Notes: a model not told the origin generated them from the letters alone. 64,000 nucleotides of DNA from Curtobacterium sp. PhB115 (GCF_003752025.1 NZ_RJKR01000012.1:186001-250000), one strand, 5' to 3'. Positions 53,168 to 61,470 are shown, numbered from the stretch's first letter. A program made the numbers and translations.

Positions 53168-55066
53168 GTGATCAGATGCGAACACTGCGGATCGATGCTC
53201 CCGGACGGGGCGATCTTCTGCGGTGAGTGCGGACGTGCGGTGACCGCCGCCGCGAGCCGTCGCCCGGTCACCCAGGCTCCGGTGGAGCAGGCCCCGCCGC
53301 CACCCCTGCAGCAGCCCGACGCCCACGGCCGCCGCTCGGACCCCGCCACCGACGCGTGGCTGCCCGAGTCGACCCTCGACCCGGCCACCCGTGCGTGGCT
53401 GACCGGTGCCGACCGCCAGGAGACCGCGCAGCCTCCGGCGGTCCCGGTCCAGCGACCTGACGACTTCGCCCCGCGTGACGCTCCGTCGCACGTGCACGGC
53501 GCCGGTTCCGGACTGTCCGACTGGTCCGGTTCGTCGGAACCGGTCGAGGAGCCGCCGCTCGACCCGAACGCCTACCCGTCCGAGCCCGCCGAACCGACGG
53601 CCGACGACCCCGAGCGGACGCGCTTGTCGCCGCTCGACGAGGCGCGCGCGCAACAGCAGCAGCAGCAGGCTGCTCCGGTCTGGGCACCGCCGGTGGCACC
53701 CGTGCCGCCCGCAGCGCCCGCGGGGCCGTCCTGGTGGGTCGGACGTGGCGGGACTGCCGAGCCCGAGGCCGCTGCGCCGGTCGTCCCGCCCGTGCCCAGT
53801 GCGCCGCGCCCGGAGACCGCAGCAGCGTCCGACGGTACCGCCGACGCTGTGGACGCTGGCGTGGTCGATGCGCCGACCGGTGACGCCGCGGGCGATCCCG
53901 CCGCTGCCGACGCGCGTGACCAGTCCTCCGTGGTGGACGCACCCACCCCCGCTGGCGAGCCGGCCGCGGCACCCGAGGCCGACGTCGTCCAGCACGATGC
54001 CCCGCCGGTCGTCTCGCCGCCACAGCCGGGGGACACCGCGGTCGTCGAGCCGTTGGTCGACCGCCGTCCGGTCCGCCCAGCGCCGCTCGTGACGCCGGGC
54101 ATGCACGCCACCACCATCTGCCACGTCTGCGGTAACCGCCTGGAGCCCGACGACATCTTCTGCGGCGAGTGCGGAGCGGTCCGTCCCGCCGTGACCGCCG
54201 CATTCACCGGACCGGTCGTCCCGTTGCCGATGGCACGCCCGGACTGGGCTGCCGAAGAGACCGACGGCGCCGACGAGTCCGGGGTGTCCGGGGAGTCTGG
54301 AGTGTCCGACGACGACGGTGCCAGTGACGTGCTCGGAGAGTCCGACGAGCTCGACGTGCCCGGTCCGCGCGCCGACGAGGTCCCGAGCAGCTCCGCCACC
54401 GCGCCGACCGCCGACCTCGCCGACTCGCAACCCTGGCTCCGCCGACCGCGTGGTGCCCACGCGGCACCGGAGCCAGCGCCCGAGCCGACTTCGGAGCGCT
54501 CAGCCGTCCCGCCGATGACACCGATCGCGCCGATCCCGGGCTCGGCGACCGCACCCTCCTCAGCGCCCTCGGCGACCCCCACCGACGGGTTCCCGCTCCG
54601 CGCCCCGCTGCCGCCCGTCCCGGGTGCGACCGGTCCCGTGACGCCGCCGCCGTCCGACCAGCGCCCCGAGTCGAGCGCCGTCGATGACGACCTCGACGCG
54701 GACGTCGACGAGACCCGTATCGTCGCGAAGACCCCGACGCGAGCACCCTTCGTCCTGCACTTCAGCACGGGCGAGCGCTTCGGCGTGCACGGCACCGGGT
54801 TGCTCGGCCGCCTGCCGCGTCCGCAGCCGGGGGAGCGCTACGACGACCTCCTGACCGTGCACGACCCGGGGAAGTCCGTCTCGAAGACCCACCTCGAACT
54901 CGGCCGCGACGGCGACGACCTGTGGGTGTCCGACCGGTTCTCCGGCAACGGCACCGTGGTGCGGCACATCGACGGGTCCATCCGTCGGTGCGAACCCGGC
55001 CGGCGCTACCGCGTCGAGCGGGGCGCACGCGTGGACATCGGGGAGCAGTTCTTCCTGGTGCAGTAG
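53168..55066 (+). CDS. Zinc-ribbon and FHA domain protein
   Basis: 632-residue cytoplasmic protein. Domains: zinc ribbon 1 with C4, C7, C18, C21 (MIRCEHCGSMLPDGAIFCGEC), a long disordered Pro/Ala/Gln-rich linker, zinc ribbon 2 with C318, C321, C332, C335 (CHVCGNRLEPDDIFCGEC), an acidic Ser/Asp-rich linker, a motif DETRIVAKTPTR (about 515-526) that looks like a phospho-acceptor site, and a C-terminal FHA domain (about 530-632) with GRLPRPQPG, SVSKTHLELGRDG and DRFSGNGTVV. The two ribbons are near copies, so the arrangement arose by duplication. I infer a scaffold that docks to phosphorylated partners of the kinase in this block. Confidence 0.85.
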   Translation: MIRCEHCGSMLPDGAIFCGECGRAVTAAASRRPVTQAPVEQAPPPPLQQPDAHGRRSDPATDAWLPESTLDPATRAWLTGADRQETAQPPAVPVQRPDDFAPRDAPSHVHGAGSGLSDWSGSSEPVEEPPLDPNAYPSEPAEPTADDPERTRLSPLDEARAQQQQQQAAPVWAPPVAPVPPAAPAGPSWWVGRGGTAEPEAAAPVVPPVPSAPRPETAAASDGTADAVDAGVVDAPTGDAAGDPAAADARDQSSVVDAPTPAGEPAAAPEADVVQHDAPPVVSPPQPGDTAVVEPLVDRRPVRPAPLVTPGMHATTICHVCGNRLEPDDIFCGECGAVRPAVTAAFTGPVVPLPMARPDWAAEETDGADESGVSGESGVSDDDGASDVLGESDELDVPGPRADEVPSSSATAPTADLADSQPWLRRPRGAHAAPEPAPEPTSERSAVPPMTPIAPIPGSATAPSSAPSATPTDGFPLRAPLPPVPGATGPVTPPPSDQRPESSAVDDDLDADVDETRIVAKTPTRAPFVLHFSTGERFGVHGTGLLGRLPRPQPGERYDDLLTVHDPGKSVSKTHLELGRDGDDLWVSDRFSGNGTVVRHIDGSIRRCEPGRRYRVERGARVDIGEQFFLVQ

Positions 55067-55131
55067 CCGCACTTCTCCACAGAAGTGCGAGTGGACCCCC
55101 GGCGCGTCCGGGGTTCTGCTGCGATGGACCC

Positions 55132-55824
55132 ATGTCGCCGTTCACCGCCCGCTGCGTGCTCGTCGGCGCCGCGCTCGTGCTGGTGCTCGCGGGCGTCCTC
55201 GGCCCGGTGTCGGGGAGCGCCCGAGTGGTGCTCCTCGCGGCCGGTGCGTGCTGTGCGGTCCTCGACGTCGCGGTGCACCGGACGGCGACCGTCGCGGACA
55301 CCGACGAACCGACGGTGGTCGTCGTGGAGCCATCGCAGGTCGGTGCCGACGCCAGAGCGACCGAGGTCGGTGCATCCGAGGACCGCGAGTCCGACGTCGG
55401 TGACCTCGACCGCAGCTCGTTCGACATCGTGACGCCGTCGCTCGTCCTCGGTCACCGGCCAGACGGCACGGCGCTGCGGGCGGCTCCCGATGCACACGTC
55501 GTCGTCACGGGGGCCGGCGTGCTCGCGGTCGCGGTCTTCCGGGCGATCGCCGAGCAGGTCCGCGAGCTCGCCGAGCCCGGGGACGAGGTCCGTCAGTCCA
55601 CCACGACGGACCTGCCCGACGGCACCGCCGTGGTCGCCCGGGTCGACCGGGCGGGAACAGCTCGTGGCACGGTGGTGCTCGTCGCCGGCCTCGGCTCGAC
55701 GCCGCGTGAGTGGGACGTCGCCGTCCACGTCACCCGGTACGGCTGTTCGGTGCGCCGGCCCGATGACCGACACGGCACGGTGGTCCGGCCGGTCCTCCCA
55801 CTGCTGCGGGCCGATGCCGCGTGA
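55132..55824 (+). CDS. Membrane protein of unknown function
   Basis: 230-residue protein I cannot assign. Seen: two short hydrophobic segments at the N-terminus (about 7-24 and 29-44), an acidic linker, then SFDIVTPSLVLGHRPDGTALRAAPDAHVVVTGAG and a C-terminal beta-rich part. The stretch LVLGHRPDG followed by HVVVTGAG faintly resembles the start of FtsK/EccC ATPase domains, but the P-loop GKS/T is absent. It follows the zinc-ribbon/FHA gene by 65 bases on the same strand and is the last gene of the signalling block. Confidence 0.6.
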   Translation: MSPFTARCVLVGAALVLVLAGVLGPVSGSARVVLLAAGACCAVLDVAVHRTATVADTDEPTVVVVEPSQVGADARATEVGASEDRESDVGDLDRSSFDIVTPSLVLGHRPDGTALRAAPDAHVVVTGAGVLAVAVFRAIAEQVRELAEPGDEVRQSTTTDLPDGTAVVARVDRAGTARGTVVLVAGLGSTPREWDVAVHVTRYGCSVRRPDDRHGTVVRPVLPLLRADAA

Positions 55825-55829
55825 TGACG

Positions 55830-55869
55830 CGACGACCCGACCACCCGACGACCCGACGACCCGACGACC
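55830..55869. repeat. Five tandem copies of an 8-bp unit (CGACGACC)
   Basis: Five adjacent units starting at 55830, the second a one-base variant, followed by CGACCGTCGGG, which can fold back on the last unit. It fills the 64-base gap between two converging genes and may form a terminator-like structure. Confidence 0.8.
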
Positions 55870-55888
55870 CGACCGTCGGGCGGCCCGC

Positions 55889-56881
55889 TCAGCGCAGCCC
55901 GGCTCCGACCCGCACGGCACCGACGGGCACCCCGCCGCCGAGCACCTGCTCACCCGTCGCCGCAAGGACGTCGGTGACGCCCTCGGCACCGACCAGCCCG
56001 TTCCGCTGCAGCAGCGTCAGCGCCGCCAGGGTGCCGGCACGCTGAGAACCGTCCAGCACCTTGACCGCGACCGCAGCGCCGCCGGGCAGTCCCATCACCA
56101 TGACGCCCTCGGCACCGAGCTTCGCGAGCACCTGCAGCCGCTCGATCGTGACCGTGTTGGCGCGCCCGACCCCGTCGATCGCCCAGGGGTGCGCCAGGAC
56201 GGCGTCGGTCAGGGCAGCGGAGTCGTCGTCGGCACGGGCGACCACGCCGGCGAAGCCCCGCGCCAGACCGGTCAGCGTGAGCGGGAAGACCGGCGCACCG
56301 CACCCGTCGGTCCCGACCAGGTCGACGGTCTCGTGGGTGTACTCCTCGACCACCGAGCGGACGCGCTGCTGCATCGGGTGCGCGATGTCCAGGTAGGTCG
56401 CTTCGTCCCACCCGTTGACCCGGCAGGCGGCGAGCATCCCGGCGTGCTTGCCGGAGCAGTTCATCGCGAGCCGGCGCGGGCCGTCCATCGTGCGGCCGGT
56501 CGCCCGGTCGAAGGGCATGTCCGGCGGGCAGCCGAGGTCGGCCTCGACGTGGTCGAAGGACTCGAGCATGTGCAGCGCGAGTGCTTGGTGCGCAGCGGTA
56601 CCGGCGTGGCTCGCGGTGGTGAGGACGAGTTCCTCGTCGGAGAACAGCGCTCCGGCCCGACGGACCGCCAGCGCCTGGAACGGCTTCATGGTCGAGCGCG
56701 GGTAGATGCTCGCCTCGACGTCCCCGACAGCGTCGAGGACGGTGCCGTCGGCGGCCACCACGACACCGGCGCCGACGTGGCGGCTCTCGTCGAACCCGGA
56801 GCGGTCGACGACCGCCAGTTCGACCGACCCGTCGGCGGTGAGAGGATGGCGATCAGTGCGGACTTCGTGGCTCACCGTCAT
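55889..56881 (-). CDS. Asparaginase (Rhizobium etli AnsA-type)
   Basis: 330-residue cytoplasmic asparaginase II family protein (class 3, serine beta-lactamase-like fold), unrelated to the Escherichia coli asparaginases. Seen: SxxK motif S63-T-M-K66 in PRSTMKPFQALA, the Cys motif in LAMNCSGKHAGMLAACR, and VGTDGCGAPVFPLTL. Known of the family: hydrolyses L-asparagine to aspartate and ammonia using the Ser-Lys pair, with a zinc near the conserved Cys residues. ATG 56881 is leaderless, with TACTGT 6 bases before. Divergent from the OsmC gene. Confidence 0.9.
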   Translation of the reverse strand: MTVSHEVRTDRHPLTADGSVELAVVDRSGFDESRHVGAGVVVAADGTVLDAVGDVEASIYPRSTMKPFQALAVRRAGALFSDEELVLTTASHAGTAAHQALALHMLESFDHVEADLGCPPDMPFDRATGRTMDGPRRLAMNCSGKHAGMLAACRVNGWDEATYLDIAHPMQQRVRSVVEEYTHETVDLVGTDGCGAPVFPLTLTGLARGFAGVVARADDDSAALTDAVLAHPWAIDGVGRANTVTIERLQVLAKLGAEGVMVMGLPGGAAVAVKVLDGSQRAGTLAALTLLQRNGLVGAEGVTDVLAATGEQVLGGGVPVGAVRVGAGLR

Positions 56882-56887
56882 GCCGCA

Positions 56888-56893
56888 ACAGTA
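56888..56893 (-). promoter_or_regulatory. -10 box TACTGT for the asparaginase gene
   Basis: TACTGT on the minus strand, 6 bases before the ATG at 56881; no ribosome site. A leaderless transcript is predicted. Confidence 0.5.
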
Positions 56894-56917
56894 CCGAAGC
56901 GCAGAAGGGCCACCGAC

Positions 56918-57427
56918 GTGAACGATCACTCCTACGAGGTCTCCGTCAGCTGGACGGGGGACCGCGGCACCGGCACGTCCGGCTACCGCGAGTACGGCCG
57001 CGACCACGTCGTCTCGGCCTCCGGCAAGCCCGACGTCCCCGGCTCGGCAGACCCGACGTTCCGCGGCGACCGCGACCGCTGGAACCCGGAGGAACTCGTG
57101 GTCGCGGCGCTCGCCCAGTGCCACATGCTGAGCTACCTGCACGTCGCGGTCACCCAGGGCTTCACGGTCGTCGACTACCAGGACACCGCGACCGCCTCGC
57201 TCCGGCTGAACCGGGACGGCTCCGGCGAACTGACCGAGGCGGTGCTGCACCCGGTCGTCACGATCCTCGAGGCCGACCGTGTCGCAGATGCCGACGCCGC
57301 GCACGCGACCGCCAACCAGCTCTGCTTCATCGCCCGTTCGGTGGCGTTCCCGGTGCACCACGAAGCCGAGACCGTCGTCCGTGCTGCGTCGTTGGCAGGG
57401 GACTCATCGACGCGTGAGGCAGACTAG
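56918..57427 (+). CDS. OsmC/Ohr-family thiol peroxidase-like protein
   Basis: 169-residue protein of the OsmC family, which reduces organic hydroperoxides with a pair of cysteines. Seen: N-terminal GYREYGRDHVVSASGKP, the first reactive Cys68 in NPEELVVAALAQCHMLSYL, and the second Cys near 131 in ANQLCFIARSV. Both are in the usual places. GTG start after the ribosome site AGAAGGGCC. It is followed after 6 bases by the FKBP lipoprotein gene. Confidence 0.88.
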   Translation: MNDHSYEVSVSWTGDRGTGTSGYREYGRDHVVSASGKPDVPGSADPTFRGDRDRWNPEELVVAALAQCHMLSYLHVAVTQGFTVVDYQDTATASLRLNRDGSGELTEAVLHPVVTILEADRVADADAAHATANQLCFIARSVAFPVHHEAETVVRAASLAGDSSTREAD

Positions 57428-57433
57428 GGTCCC

Positions 57434-58405
57434 GTGAAGCGTCTTCGCCTGCTCCCGATCGCCCTCGTCCCCGCCGTCGTGCTGGGGCTCGCTGCCTGCT
57501 CCGGCTCCGGTTCGAACGGCTCCTCGGCATCGCCGACCCCGACGGCCAGCGCCACGGCCGCCGCGATCACGTCCTGCCCGGACCCCGGCACGTCCTCCGA
57601 CGCGATCCGCGCATCCGGTTCGTTCGGCGGCACGAAGGCCCCGACGGTCAAGTTCAAGGCCGGGCTGTCCGCGAAGAAGCCGCAGGCCACGAAGCTCATC
57701 ACCGGCAAGGGCGCAGCGCTCGACGACGGCGACTACGCGCAGGTGTCGTACTCGGTCTACGAGGCGTCGGACGCGAAGAAGCTCGGCACGGTCGGTTTCG
57801 ACGAGGGCAACCCGCAGGTGCTCTCCGTCGGCGGCACCGGGTTCGGTGCGCTCCTCGCGTGCTCGAAGGTCGGCGACCGGGTCGCAGCAGTCGGCCAGTC
57901 CTCCGCCCTCGGCTTCAACACCGGCGGTGAGATCGTCGTGGTCGCCGACGTCGTCGCGCAGACCCCGACGAAGGCGAACGGCACCCCGCAGGACCAGGAC
58001 CCCGGCCTGCCCACGGTCAAGGAGAAGTCCTCCGGCGAGCCGGAGATCACGATCCCCGACGGTGTGAAGGCCCCGACGAAGACGACCGTCGAGGTCATCA
58101 AGCAGGGCGACGGCGCCGAGATCGCCGACGGCGACACCGCGCTCGTGCAGTACAAGGGCGTCGTCTACTCGACCGGCAAGGAGTTCGACTCCTCGTGGTC
58201 GAAGGGCGCCCCGACGACCTTCACGGTGTCGGAGAGCGCACTCATCAAGGGCTTCGTCACCGGACTCGTCGGCCAGAAGGTCGGCTCACAGGTGCTCATC
58301 GTCGCGACCCCGGAGGACGCCTACGGCGACAGCCCCCAGGAAGGCTCGGGCATCCCGAAGAACGCCACGCTGGTCTTCGTCGTCGACATCCTCGCCAAGG
58401 GCTGA
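57434..58405 (+). CDS. Tandem FKBP-type peptidyl-prolyl isomerase lipoprotein
   Basis: 323-residue exported lipoprotein. Signal peptide with lipobox GLAAC (Cys22), a Ser/Thr-rich linker, then two FKBP-like domains. The N-terminal one (about 60-185) is degenerate. The C-terminal one (about 205-323) has the core ADGDTALVQYKGVVYSTGKEFDSS, FTVSESALIKGFVTGLVGQKVGSQ and AYGDSPQEG, and should be active on outside proteins as a folding helper. GTG start close behind the OsmC stop. It ends at a strong terminator. Confidence 0.9.
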   Translation: MKRLRLLPIALVPAVVLGLAACSGSGSNGSSASPTPTASATAAAITSCPDPGTSSDAIRASGSFGGTKAPTVKFKAGLSAKKPQATKLITGKGAALDDGDYAQVSYSVYEASDAKKLGTVGFDEGNPQVLSVGGTGFGALLACSKVGDRVAAVGQSSALGFNTGGEIVVVADVVAQTPTKANGTPQDQDPGLPTVKEKSSGEPEITIPDGVKAPTKTTVEVIKQGDGAEIADGDTALVQYKGVVYSTGKEFDSSWSKGAPTTFTVSESALIKGFVTGLVGQKVGSQVLIVATPEDAYGDSPQEGSGIPKNATLVFVVDILAKG

Positions 58406-58423
58406 CCAAGACCCTCGCGGATG

Positions 58424-58463
58424 ACGAGAGCCCGGCCGACGATCTCGTCGGCCGGGCTCTCGT
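58424..58463 (+). terminator. Strong terminator after the FKBP gene
   Basis: Arms 58424-58442 and 58445-58463 are perfect 19-base inverted repeats (core GAGAGCCCGGCCGA). The innermost pairs must open, leaving about 17 pairs and a 6-base loop. It is followed by GTTCCC and starts 19 bases past the stop. Confidence 0.85.
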
Positions 58464-58504
58464 GTTCCCGTGTTCAGCGACCCGCCCGTGCGGTTCGTCG
58501 GAGC

Positions 58505-58801
58505 TCACCCGAGTGGCGCACCCGTTCCGGCGTGCAGGGTGGCGACGAAGGCGCGGGAGCGTCCGGGCAATGCTGCGAGCACCGCTCCCGTGTCCGAGTC
58601 CACCAGCGCCTCCACCGCGTCCCCGTCCATCAAGGTCGCAATCGCCGCTCGGGATTGCGTGCCCTGGATCTCGGTCAGAGTCTCCACGATGTCCTGGGAC
58701 CCATGCGTGGCCGTCGTCGCGGTCGCTGCGGTGGGAAGCGCCGTAGCCGTGCACAGTGCGATCGCCGCGGCGGCGATCATCTGCTTCGTGATCGTCTTCA
58801 T
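58505..58801 (-). CDS. Small secreted protein, unknown function
   Basis: 98-residue protein with a clear signal peptide MKTITKQMIAAAAIALCTATALP and likely cleavage near residue 27. The mature part is about 70 residues (ATHGSQDIVETLTEIQGTQSR, then AALPGRSRAFVATLHAGTGAPLG), mixed helix and strand, without Cys. I do not recognise the family. The ribosome site AGAGGAAC precedes ATG 58801, and a canonical-looking promoter lies upstream, unusual for this window. The G+C content of the gene and its leader is visibly lower than that of its neighbours. Divergent from dxr; possibly acquired. Confidence 0.65.
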   Translation of the reverse strand: MKTITKQMIAAAAIALCTATALPTAATATTATHGSQDIVETLTEIQGTQSRAAIATLMDGDAVEALVDSDTGAVLAALPGRSRAFVATLHAGTGAPLG

Positions 58802-58825
58802 GTCGTTCCTCTCGTTGTTCATCAG

Positions 58826-58855
58826 ACCGTAGTGGAACTGGAATGTCACGTCCAA
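58826..58855 (-). promoter_or_regulatory. Sigma70-type promoter of the small secreted gene
   Basis: On the minus strand TTGGAC (58850-58855), an 18-base spacer and TACGGT (58826-58831), with a leader of about 20 bases including AGAGGAAC. This is the best -35/-10 pair in the window. Confidence 0.6.
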
Positions 58856-58884
58856 CATTGTTCGCGGCGGCGCGTCGACCTGCA

Positions 58885-58890
58885 TAGGCT
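58885..58890 (+). promoter_or_regulatory. -10 box TAGGCT for dxr
   Basis: TAGGCT with 6 bases to GTG 58897. No ribosome site, so a leaderless message is likely. Confidence 0.5.
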
Positions 58891-58896
58891 GTCAGG

Positions 58897-59988
58897 GTGA
58901 AGACCTCTCGACCACGCCGCATCGTCGTCCTCGGCAGCACCGGCTCGATCGGCACGCAGGCACTCGACGTCGTCGCCCGCAACCCCGACCGGTTCGAGGT
59001 CGTCGGCCTCACAGCTGGCAGCAACCGTGAACTCGTCGCCGAGCAGGCGGCCCGGTTCGGCGTCCGTGACACCGCGTTCGGCGCCGCGGACTCGGAGCGA
59101 CTGGTCCGCACCGTCGAGGCCGACGTCGTCCTCAACGGCATCACCGGTTCGGTCGGCCTCGGCCCGACACTCGCGGCCCTCGAGTCCGGCGCGACGCTGG
59201 CGCTGGCCAACAAGGAGAGCTTGATCGTCGGCGGCTCCCTGGTGCAGCAGGCTGCGGCTCCCGGACAGATCGTGCCGGTGGACAGCGAGCACTCCGCGAT
59301 CGCGCAGGCGCTCCGCTCCGGCGCCCCGACCGAGGTGCAGCGGCTCGTGCTCACCGCGAGCGGCGGCCCCTTCCGCGGGCGCTCCCGCGAGGAGCTCCGC
59401 GACGTCACCCCGGCCGAGGCGCTCGCGCACCCGACGTGGGACATGGGCCTCGTCGTCACGACGAACTCCGCGACGCTGGTCAACAAGGGCCTCGAGGTCA
59501 TCGAGGCCCACCTGCTCTTCGACGTCCCCTACGACCGCATCGACGTGACGGTGCACGCGCAGTCGATCGTGCACTCGATGGTCGAGTTCGTCGACGGCTC
59601 CACCATCGCCCAGGCGTCACCGCCGGACATGCGACTGCCGATCGCGCTCGGCCTCGCCTGGCCGGACCGGGTACCCGGCGTCGGTGTCCCGCTCGACTGG
59701 ACAGCGGCGAGCACGTGGACCTTCGAGCCGCTCGATCCCGACGCGTTCGGCGCCGTCGCGCTCGCGAAGCGCGTCGGCGAGCTCGGCGGGACGTTCCCCG
59801 CCGTCTTCAACGCCGCGAACGAACAGGCCGTCGCGGCGTTCCACGCCGGCGCGATCGGGTTCCTCGACATCGTCGACACGGTCGAGCGCGTGGTCGATGA
59901 GCACACGGCGGGGGAGCTGTCACTCGACGGCGTGCTGGCGGCGGAGCACTGGGCCCGCGCCGCGGCGGACCGCGCGCTGTCCCGCTGA
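58897..59988 (+). CDS. dxr: 1-deoxy-D-xylulose-5-phosphate reductoisomerase
   Basis: 363-residue enzyme that converts DXP to 2-C-methyl-D-erythritol 4-phosphate with NADPH, the committed step of the MEP isoprenoid pathway. Seen: NADPH loop [15 protein letters not shown] at about 8-22, [12 protein letters not shown], metal-binding [12 protein letters not shown], the flexible-loop residues [16 protein letters not shown], and the C-terminal [23 protein letters not shown] start set by TAGGCT. It is followed by rseP and, 3.6 kb on, by ispG of the same pathway. Confidence 0.96.
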   Translation: MKTSRPRRIVVLGSTGSIGTQALDVVARNPDRFEVVGLTAGSNRELVAEQAARFGVRDTAFGAADSERLVRTVEADVVLNGITGSVGLGPTLAALESGATLALANKESLIVGGSLVQQAAAPGQIVPVDSEHSAIAQALRSGAPTEVQRLVLTASGGPFRGRSREELRDVTPAEALAHPTWDMGLVVTTNSATLVNKGLEVIEAHLLFDVPYDRIDVTVHAQSIVHSMVEFVDGSTIAQASPPDMRLPIALGLAWPDRVPGVGVPLDWTAASTWTFEPLDPDAFGAVALAKRVGELGGTFPAVFNAANEQAVAAFHAGAIGFLDIVDTVERVVDEHTAGELSLDGVLAAEHWARAAADRALSR

Positions 59989-59998
59989 CGCGAGTCGC

Positions 59999-60050
59999 GC
60001 CTCCCGTCCGACTCGGAGGCGGCAGACCGCGGACGTGACGGACGGGAGGC
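59999..60050. repeat. GCCTCCCGTCCG hairpin between dxr and rseP
   Basis: GCCTCCCGTCCG at 59999-60010 and its exact reverse complement at 60039-60050, loop 28 bases. Same core as the hairpin at 1222-1273. It begins 10 bases past the dxr stop and may serve as terminator. Confidence 0.65.
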
Positions 60051-60099
60051 CCGGATCACCTCTCAGACGGCGCTCGGCTCCGTCATGGAATCAGTCCCG

Positions 60100-60105
60100 T
60101 ACTCT
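60100..60105 (+). promoter_or_regulatory. -10 box TACTCT for rseP
   Basis: TACTCT with 6 bases to GTG 60112. This favours GTG 60112 over the ATG at 60085, which lies upstream of the box. Confidence 0.5.
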
Positions 60106-60111
60106 TTCCCG

Positions 60112-61446
60112 GTGACCGTCGAATCCGTCCTGCTCTTCGTCCTCGGCGTGGTCGTCTTCATCATCGGCCTGCTGGTCTCGATCGGACTCCACGAGCTGGG
60201 GCACCTGTCCTTCGCGAAGCTGTTCAACGTCAAGGTGACGCAGTACTCGCTGGGCTTCGGCAAGGCGATGTGGTCGTTCACGCGGGGTGAGACCGAGTAC
60301 GGCATCCGCCCGATCCTGCTCGGCGGCTACATCTCGATGGTCGGCATGTTGAAGCCGCGTGCCTCCGGCCGGCCGAGTGCGATCACGAACACCGGCATGT
60401 ACGGCGCGTTCGTGCAGGACGCACGCCAGGCCAGCGCCGAGCAGATCGCGGATTCGGGTGGCGACGACTCCCGGGCGTTCTACCGGCTGACCCCGTGGAA
60501 GCGCATCATCGTGATGGTGGCGGGTCCGGCGATGAACCTCGTCATCGGCATCGTCCTGTTCGGCGTGCTGCTGTGCGGCTTCGGTGCGCCGACCACGACG
60601 TTCACCTCGAGCGTCGACTGCGTCCTGCCCACCAGTCAGACGACCGAGTGCACCTCGGGCGACGCGGTGTCCCCGGCGAAGCAGGCCGGCATCGAGTCCG
60701 GCGACGTCGTGCTCTCGGTGAACGGCGAGCAGGACCCCTCCATCGCACGCGTCTCCGAGGTGTTCCAGGAGTCCGCCGGCGAGCAGGTCACGGTCGTCGT
60801 GAAGCGGGACGGTGCCGAGAAGACCCTCGAGATCACCCCGACGACCGCCACCCGTGACGTCTACGACGCGGACGGCACCGTCGTCAAGAACGACGACGGC
60901 ACCACGAAGACCCAGCGTGTCGGCGTCGTCGGCGTCAGCATCGGGCAGTCGCTCGTGCGGCAGTCCCCGGCCGAGGTCCTGCCGGCGACGGGCGCGCAGA
61001 TCTCGGCGTCGGCGCACCTCATCATCGACCTGCCGCAGCGGCTGGTCGCGGTGTGGAACGCGGCGTTCGGTGCACAGGAGCGCTCGCAGGACAGCCCGGT
61101 GTCGGTGGTCGGCGTCGGCCGGGCGATCGGCGAGGTCTCGTCGATGAGCGGCGTCCCCGTGGTCGACAAGGCGTACACGATCCTCGGGCTGCTCGCCTCG
61201 CTGAACATCGGCTTGTTCGTGCTGAACATGGTGCCGCTGCTGCCCCTCGACGGTGGCCACATCGCCGGCGCCCTCTGGGAAGCGGTGAAGCGCCGCTCGT
61301 TCAAGCTCGTCGGCAAGGCGGACCCGGGGCCCATCGACCTCGCGAAGACGATGCCGCTCACCATGGTCGTCGTGGTGCTGTTGGCGGGCATGAGCGCCTT
61401 GCTGATCTACGCCGACATCGTGCGGCCCGTGAACCTGTTCGGGTAG
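60112..61446 (+). CDS. rseP: M50 site-2 protease, RseP-type
   Basis: 444-residue intramembrane zinc protease that cuts membrane-anchored anti-sigma factors and other single-span proteins. Seen: HExxH in SIGLHELGHLSFAK within the first span, LGFGKAMWSFTRGETEYG, GGYISMVGM, a PDZ domain (about 195-290), and the third-ligand motif NMVPLLPLDGGHIAGALWE in the last part. Three to four spans. I start it at GTG 60112 because TACTCT lies 6 bases upstream; ATG 60085 would add nine residues. It lies downstream of dxr as in most Actinobacteria. Confidence 0.93.
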   Translation: MTVESVLLFVLGVVVFIIGLLVSIGLHELGHLSFAKLFNVKVTQYSLGFGKAMWSFTRGETEYGIRPILLGGYISMVGMLKPRASGRPSAITNTGMYGAFVQDARQASAEQIADSGGDDSRAFYRLTPWKRIIVMVAGPAMNLVIGIVLFGVLLCGFGAPTTTFTSSVDCVLPTSQTTECTSGDAVSPAKQAGIESGDVVLSVNGEQDPSIARVSEVFQESAGEQVTVVVKRDGAEKTLEITPTTATRDVYDADGTVVKNDDGTTKTQRVGVVGVSIGQSLVRQSPAEVLPATGAQISASAHLIIDLPQRLVAVWNAAFGAQERSQDSPVSVVGVGRAIGEVSSMSGVPVVDKAYTILGLLASLNIGLFVLNMVPLLPLDGGHIAGALWEAVKRRSFKLVGKADPGPIDLAKTMPLTMVVVVLLAGMSALLIYADIVRPVNLFG

Positions 61447-61458
61447 TCGCGGCAGCAC

Positions 61459-61464
61459 TACGCT
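61459..61464 (+). promoter_or_regulatory. -10 box TACGCT for the NCS1 permease gene
   Basis: TACGCT with 6 bases to ATG 61471. Leaderless pattern. The permease and hydrolase thus have their own promoter inside the rseP-ispG interval. Confidence 0.5.
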
Positions 61465-61470
61465 CGTTCC

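Noticed and set aside
55830-55869. Possible origin iterons or CRISPR-like repeats
   Set aside because: Only five contiguous 8-base units without spacers and no nearby replication gene.
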